A DNA stretch of 64,000 nt from an uncultured Clostridia bacterium (lineage in GTDB: Bacteria > Bacillota > Clostridia > Peptostreptococcales > Anaerovoracaceae), in the NCBI GenBank assembly GCA_934255135.1, contig CAKQMV010000003.1, positions 1-64,000 on the forward strand, given 5' to 3'. Made by a program: the position numbers and the translations under genes. Positions 60,817-64,000 of this stretch are shown piece by piece (positions within the stretch are counted from its first letter, which is position 1; each line of letters opens with the position of its first letter). The notes under the pieces are model-generated. The model saw nothing but the letters and a program-made list of their open reading frames with translations. It searched no databases and was not told the DNA's origin.

Positions 60817-62238
60817 TTACTTATTCTTATACTCCTGCTTAGCGCACAGCGCCTCTGCAACTGTCTCAAACTCATCTTCCATAATAGTTCTTACGCACAG
60901 AAGCAGTCTGTCATCGTTAATTCTTGCGATAACAGGCATGCTGCTCTTACGAAGGAGTCTCTCTATCGCCTTAGTAGTGCAGTTATCTGATGTTACAGAA
61001 ACTGCAAAGCCAGGCAGTCTTACCATAGGAGCTGAGCCTCCACCGATCTGATCCTCAACCGGTACAATCTCAAGAGTATACTCGTCTGTATGCCCTGAAA
61101 TTACAGCCATAAGCCTCTCAGCCTTAGCCTTCATATCCTCAGGCGATGCACTGATCATCGAAAGAACCGGGATGTCACGAAGAGCGATTTTCTCGTCACG
61201 ATATTTTCTAAGAGTCTCCTCCATAGCGGCAAAGGTCATCTTGTCTACTCTGATTGCTCTTGCGAGAGGATGCTTCTTCATCTTCTGGATCCACTCTGCC
61301 TTACCTGCGATAATTCCGGCCTGTGGTCCTCCAAGGAGCTTATCTCCACTGAATAGGATTACGTCGATTCCTGTAGCAAGTGACGCTGGAACATTAGGCT
61401 CTGAAAGTCCATACTTAGACATATCTACCATAAGTCCGTTACCCATATCATAGATAACAGGAACGTTCTTTTCCTTACCGAGTGCTACAAGTTCTTCAAG
61501 AGTAGCCTCTTCTGTGAAGCCGACTACATCGTAGTTACTCTTGTGAACCTTCATAAATGCGCCAGTCTTCTCTTCATCGTAAGCCTTCTCATAATCGCTG
61601 ATCTTAGTCTTGTTGGTTGTTCCAACTTCTTTAAGAAAGCCTCCGCTCTGCTCCATGATATCCGGAATTCTGAAAGCTCCACCGATCTCAACGAGCTCGC
61701 CTCTTGATACGATGCACTCCTTGCCATATGCCATTGTTGAAAGAACGATCATAGTTGCAGAAGCGTTGTTGTTAACCATCATCGCATCCTCTGCACCAGT
61801 AAGCTCCTTAAGAACCTCACTTACGATATCGTGACGTGAGCCTCTCTTGCCTGCCTTAACGTCATACTCAAGGTTTGAATATCCCTTGCTGACTCTTGCA
61901 ACGTTCTCTACAGCCTCCTTACAGAGTGGTGCTCTTCCGAGGTTAGTGTGAAGTATTGTTCCTGTTGCATTGATTGCTGCAATCAGATTGTTTGTATCAT
62001 CATTAATAAGCTCATCTGCAATTGCTGCTGCAGCGCGATCAGGAGACAGTCTCATTTCATCAAAATCACATGCATCATCATCGAGCTTAAGGATATCTGC
62101 TCTCAGTCTGTCAATGTATTCTCTGGTTGCGTCTGTTACCACAGTCTGTCCTAAAGTGTCAAAAAAAACAAAAAGAGGTTCCTTCTGCAGTACCTCGTCA
62201 ACCTTTGGAATTCTTCTTAGAATCTCTCTCTTATTCAT
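60817..62238 (-). CDS. selA: L-seryl-tRNA(Sec) selenium transferase SelA
   Basis: 473 residues. N-terminal helical domain binding tRNA-Sec, then a fold-type I PLP domain with the lysine in LFSGDKLLGGPQAGI and NATGTILHTNLGRAPL. It converts Ser-tRNA to Sec-tRNA using selenophosphate from SelD. The tRNA-Sec gene is 31 bp upstream on the same strand. Confidence 0.98.
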   Translation of the reverse strand: MNKREILRRIPKVDEVLQKEPLFVFFDTLGQTVVTDATREYIDRLRADILKLDDDACDFDEMRLSPDRAAAAIADELINDDTNNLIAAINATGTILHTNLGRAPLCKEAVENVARVSKGYSNLEYDVKAGKRGSRHDIVSEVLKELTGAEDAMMVNNNASATMIVLSTMAYGKECIVSRGELVEIGGAFRIPDIMEQSGGFLKEVGTTNKTKISDYEKAYDEEKTGAFMKVHKSNYDVVGFTEEATLEELVALGKEKNVPVIYDMGNGLMVDMSKYGLSEPNVPASLATGIDVILFSGDKLLGGPQAGIIAGKAEWIQKMKKHPLARAIRVDKMTFAAMEETLRKYRDEKIALRDIPVLSMISASPEDMKAKAERLMAVISGHTDEYTLEIVPVEDQIGGGSAPMVRLPGFAVSVTSDNCTTKAIERLLRKSSMPVIARINDDRLLLCVRTIMEDEFETVAEALCAKQEYKNK

Positions 62239-62269
62239 AATTGTCCTCCATAAAATACAACCCTAAAAA

Positions 62270-62366
62270 TGGCGGGAGTATGTGAGAATCGAACTCACCC
62301 GAGAAGGTATTAACTCCTCAAATCGGTTTTGAAGACCGTTAGGCACACCAGCACCTATCTACTCCC
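62270..62366 (-). tRNA. selC: tRNA-Sec (TCA)
   Basis: 97 nt with encoded CCA. Long acceptor arm GGGAGTAG paired at the 3' end with ATACTCCC, anticodon stem-loop CGGT-CTTCAAA-ACCG giving TCA, extended variable arm (GAGGAGTTAATACCTTCTC), T-loop GTTCGATTC. Confidence 0.97.
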
Positions 62367-62572
62367 AAGTCGTACTTGTGGATTATAACATATAAGATAG
62401 TGATTCTTCAAGCATATTAGGAGAATAATATTAAGTATCTCTTACGGAAATCGAAATACATATAGTTATTCTTGATATTTGTGCTGCAAATCTCTATGTT
62501 ATAATGTATTAAATATTTTGATAAGTATATCATGTAATGATTTGCATAATTTTTATATAGGAGTATTTAAAT

Positions 62573-63622
62573 ATGTCAGAGAACAAACCAGTACGTCTAA
62601 CAGAGATGACTAAAGCCGGCGGATGAGGAGCTAAGATAGGGCCGGGAGTCCTAAGCGACATTCTATCCAATCTTCCTAAGATTAAGGATCCTGATATCCT
62701 CGTTGGTTTTGAAAGCAGCGATGATGCCTGCGTATACAAGGTATCAGATGATATCGCAATGATTAACAGTATTGACTTCTTCCCGCCAATCGTTGATGAC
62801 CCATACATGTTCGGTCAGATTGCGGCAGCTAACTCACTTAGCGATATTTTTGCCATGGGAGGAACACCTAAGCTTGCAATGAACCTTCTTTGCTTCCCTA
62901 ACTGTCTTCCACTTGATGCCGTTAAGGGAATCCTCGAGGGTGGTAACGATAAGGTTAACGAGGCTGGCGCAGTAATCGTCGGCGGACACAGCATCGAGGA
63001 CAACGAGCCTAAGTACGGACTTTCCGTAACAGGTTTTGCCCATCCTGATGACATTCTTGCCAACACTTCACACGAGGGTGAGCTTCTTGTCATCACTAAG
63101 AGAATCGGAACAGGAATCCTCACAACAGGTGCTAAGGTTGACTTCCTGAGCAAGGAAGAAGAGGACGCGATGATCAAGACTATGGCTGAGCTTAACAAGT
63201 ATGCATTCGATGCGATGAATGGTGTTAAGTGCGGCGGCTGTACTGATATCACAGGCTTTGGTATGATTGGACACGCAGCAGAGATGGCTAAGACAGGTAA
63301 CACTACACTTGAGATTTTCTCATCACAGGTTCCTATCTTCCCTAAAGCGCTTGAGCTTGCATCAATGGGTATCATTCCTGCAGGTATGTACAGAAACAGA
63401 GACTACCTTGCTAACGATATTGCTAATCTTACAACTAACACTAAGCGAGAGGTTGTTGACTGCCTTTACGATCCACAGACATCAGGCGGACTTCTTATCT
63501 CAGTTAAGGAAGACCAGCTCGAGAGACTTCAGTACCAGCTCGGTGAGCAGGGACTTGAGAACGCCGTTATCGGACAGTTCAAGAAGAAGACAACAGATCA
63601 CTTCATCGAGATCAGAGACTAA
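62573..63622 (+). CDS. selD: Selenide, water dikinase SelD, itself a selenoprotein (UGA at codon 18)
   Basis: 349 residues with one in-frame TGA at 62624-62626. The start is ATG 62573 with GGAG 9 bases upstream. The N-terminus reads MTKAGG-U-GAKIGPG, where U occupies the place of the catalytic Cys of other SelD proteins. Downstream are INSIDFFPP, AANSLSDIFAMGGTPKLAMN, VGGHSIED and CGGCTDITGFG, all typical. Ordinary gene finding would start only near 62759 and lose the active site. The bases after the UGA (62635-62655, GATAGGGCCGGGAGTCCTAA) can form a small hairpin at SECIS distance. It makes selenophosphate from selenide and ATP. Divergent from tRNA-Sec/selA/selB. Confidence 0.97.
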
Positions 63623-63635
63623 TATTACGAACAAT

Positions 63636-63680
63636 AAAACAGGGATTCGAAATTCAATAGAAGCTCAAGTCCCTGTTTTT
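63636..63680. terminator. Bidirectional terminator between selD and cysK
   Basis: AAAACAGGGA and TCCCTGTTTT arms flanking a 25-nt loop; T run on both strands. Confidence 0.8.
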
Positions 63681-63693
63681 ATTTGCCTTGTTT

Positions 63694-64000
63694 TACTTAA
63701 AAAGATCTGTCGACAGATATCTGTCTCCTGTATCAGGAAGGAGAACTACGATGTTCTTACCCTTGTTCTCTTCCTTCTTAGCAAGCTCGATGGCTGCATG
63801 AAGTGCGGCTCCTGATGAGATTCCAACAAGAACGCCTTCAGCGCTTCCCATAAATCTTGCTGCCTCGTAAGCCTCTTCTGTTGTAACTGTAGATACAGAA
63901 TCATATACTTCTAGATCCAGCAGTTCTGGAATAAAGTTCGCACCTATTCCCTGAAGTCCATGAGGACCTGCCTTGCCTCCTGACAGTAATGGTGAATCTG
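63694..64000 (-). CDS. cysK: Cysteine synthase, C-terminal part (runs off the window)
   Basis: The minus strand reads LLSGGKAGPHGLQGIGANFIPELL, then VTTEEAYEAARFMGSAEGVLVGISSGAAL, IVVLLPDTGDRYLSTDLFK and stop. This is the end of O-acetylserine sulfhydrylase (PLP fold type II). About 102 codons are visible; the N-terminal part with the PLP lysine is outside the window. Confidence 0.96.

Noticed and set aside
63267..63815. 182-codon plus-strand ORF spanning the selD end and the cysK end
   Set aside because: Frame shadow of selD running through the terminator into antisense cysK.

Overview
The window looks like the chromosome of a low-to-moderate GC, anaerobic Gram-positive of the class Clostridia. 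Grounds: the hrcA-grpE-dnaK-dnaJ order with a CIRCE operator, Shine-Dalgarno sequences of the AGGAGG type, superoxide reductase instead of superoxide dismutase, a DUF5688 protein, and a complete selenocysteine system with a UGA-containing selD. I suspect the Anaerovoracaceae / Eubacteriales family XIII neighbourhood, but no 16S gene is present and this is only an impression.

Layout. 1-2.6 kb: an IS3-type transposase tail, then four minus-strand redox genes (superoxide reductase, thioredoxin, Crp/Fnr regulator, iron-sulfur flavoprotein). 2.7-8.9 kb: an ABC transporter (ATPase plus large FtsX permease), a secreted two-repeat protein and an OmpR-type two-component system. 8.9-10.7 kb: accessory debris, including a GNAT acetyltransferase and a decayed ECF sigma/anti-sigma pair. 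11.3-14.7 kb: a PEP-hydrolase-like / Tm-1-like pair with a regulator that fuses a second PEP-hydrolase-like barrel to an AraC domain. 14.9-20.3 kb: an envelope locus under an ECF sigma factor and a DUF4367 partner, with an amidase, VanZ, several very small membrane proteins and a 370-bp internal duplication. 21.2-22.4 kb: tRNA-Ser and tRNA-Glu flanking a class IV aminotransferase.

22.7-37.6 kb: a complete type IV pilus operon (pilA, D, C, M, N, O, B, T and four minor-pilin-like genes, one a 925-residue GLUG-repeat protein) plus a second pilin gene. Between the two pilin genes, in the opposite orientation, sits the most unusual part of the window: a gene for a predicted PD-(D/E)XK-like nuclease flanked on both sides by arrays of short inverted repeats that enclose variable sequences of fixed length (23 bp upstream, 19 bp downstream, both with a basic 41-bp period). 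I know of no described system with this architecture.

37.7-58.9 kb is mostly housekeeping: glyoxalase, glpK, hemW (carrying in-frame palindromic repeat insertions), lepA, exoA, a GH25 lysozyme, arginase with a structured leader, rpsT, the heat-shock operon, the potABCD polyamine transporter with a cupin regulator, and mrp. 58.9-63.6 kb holds selB, selA, tRNA-Sec and, divergently, selD with an in-frame UGA at codon 18. The window ends inside cysK.
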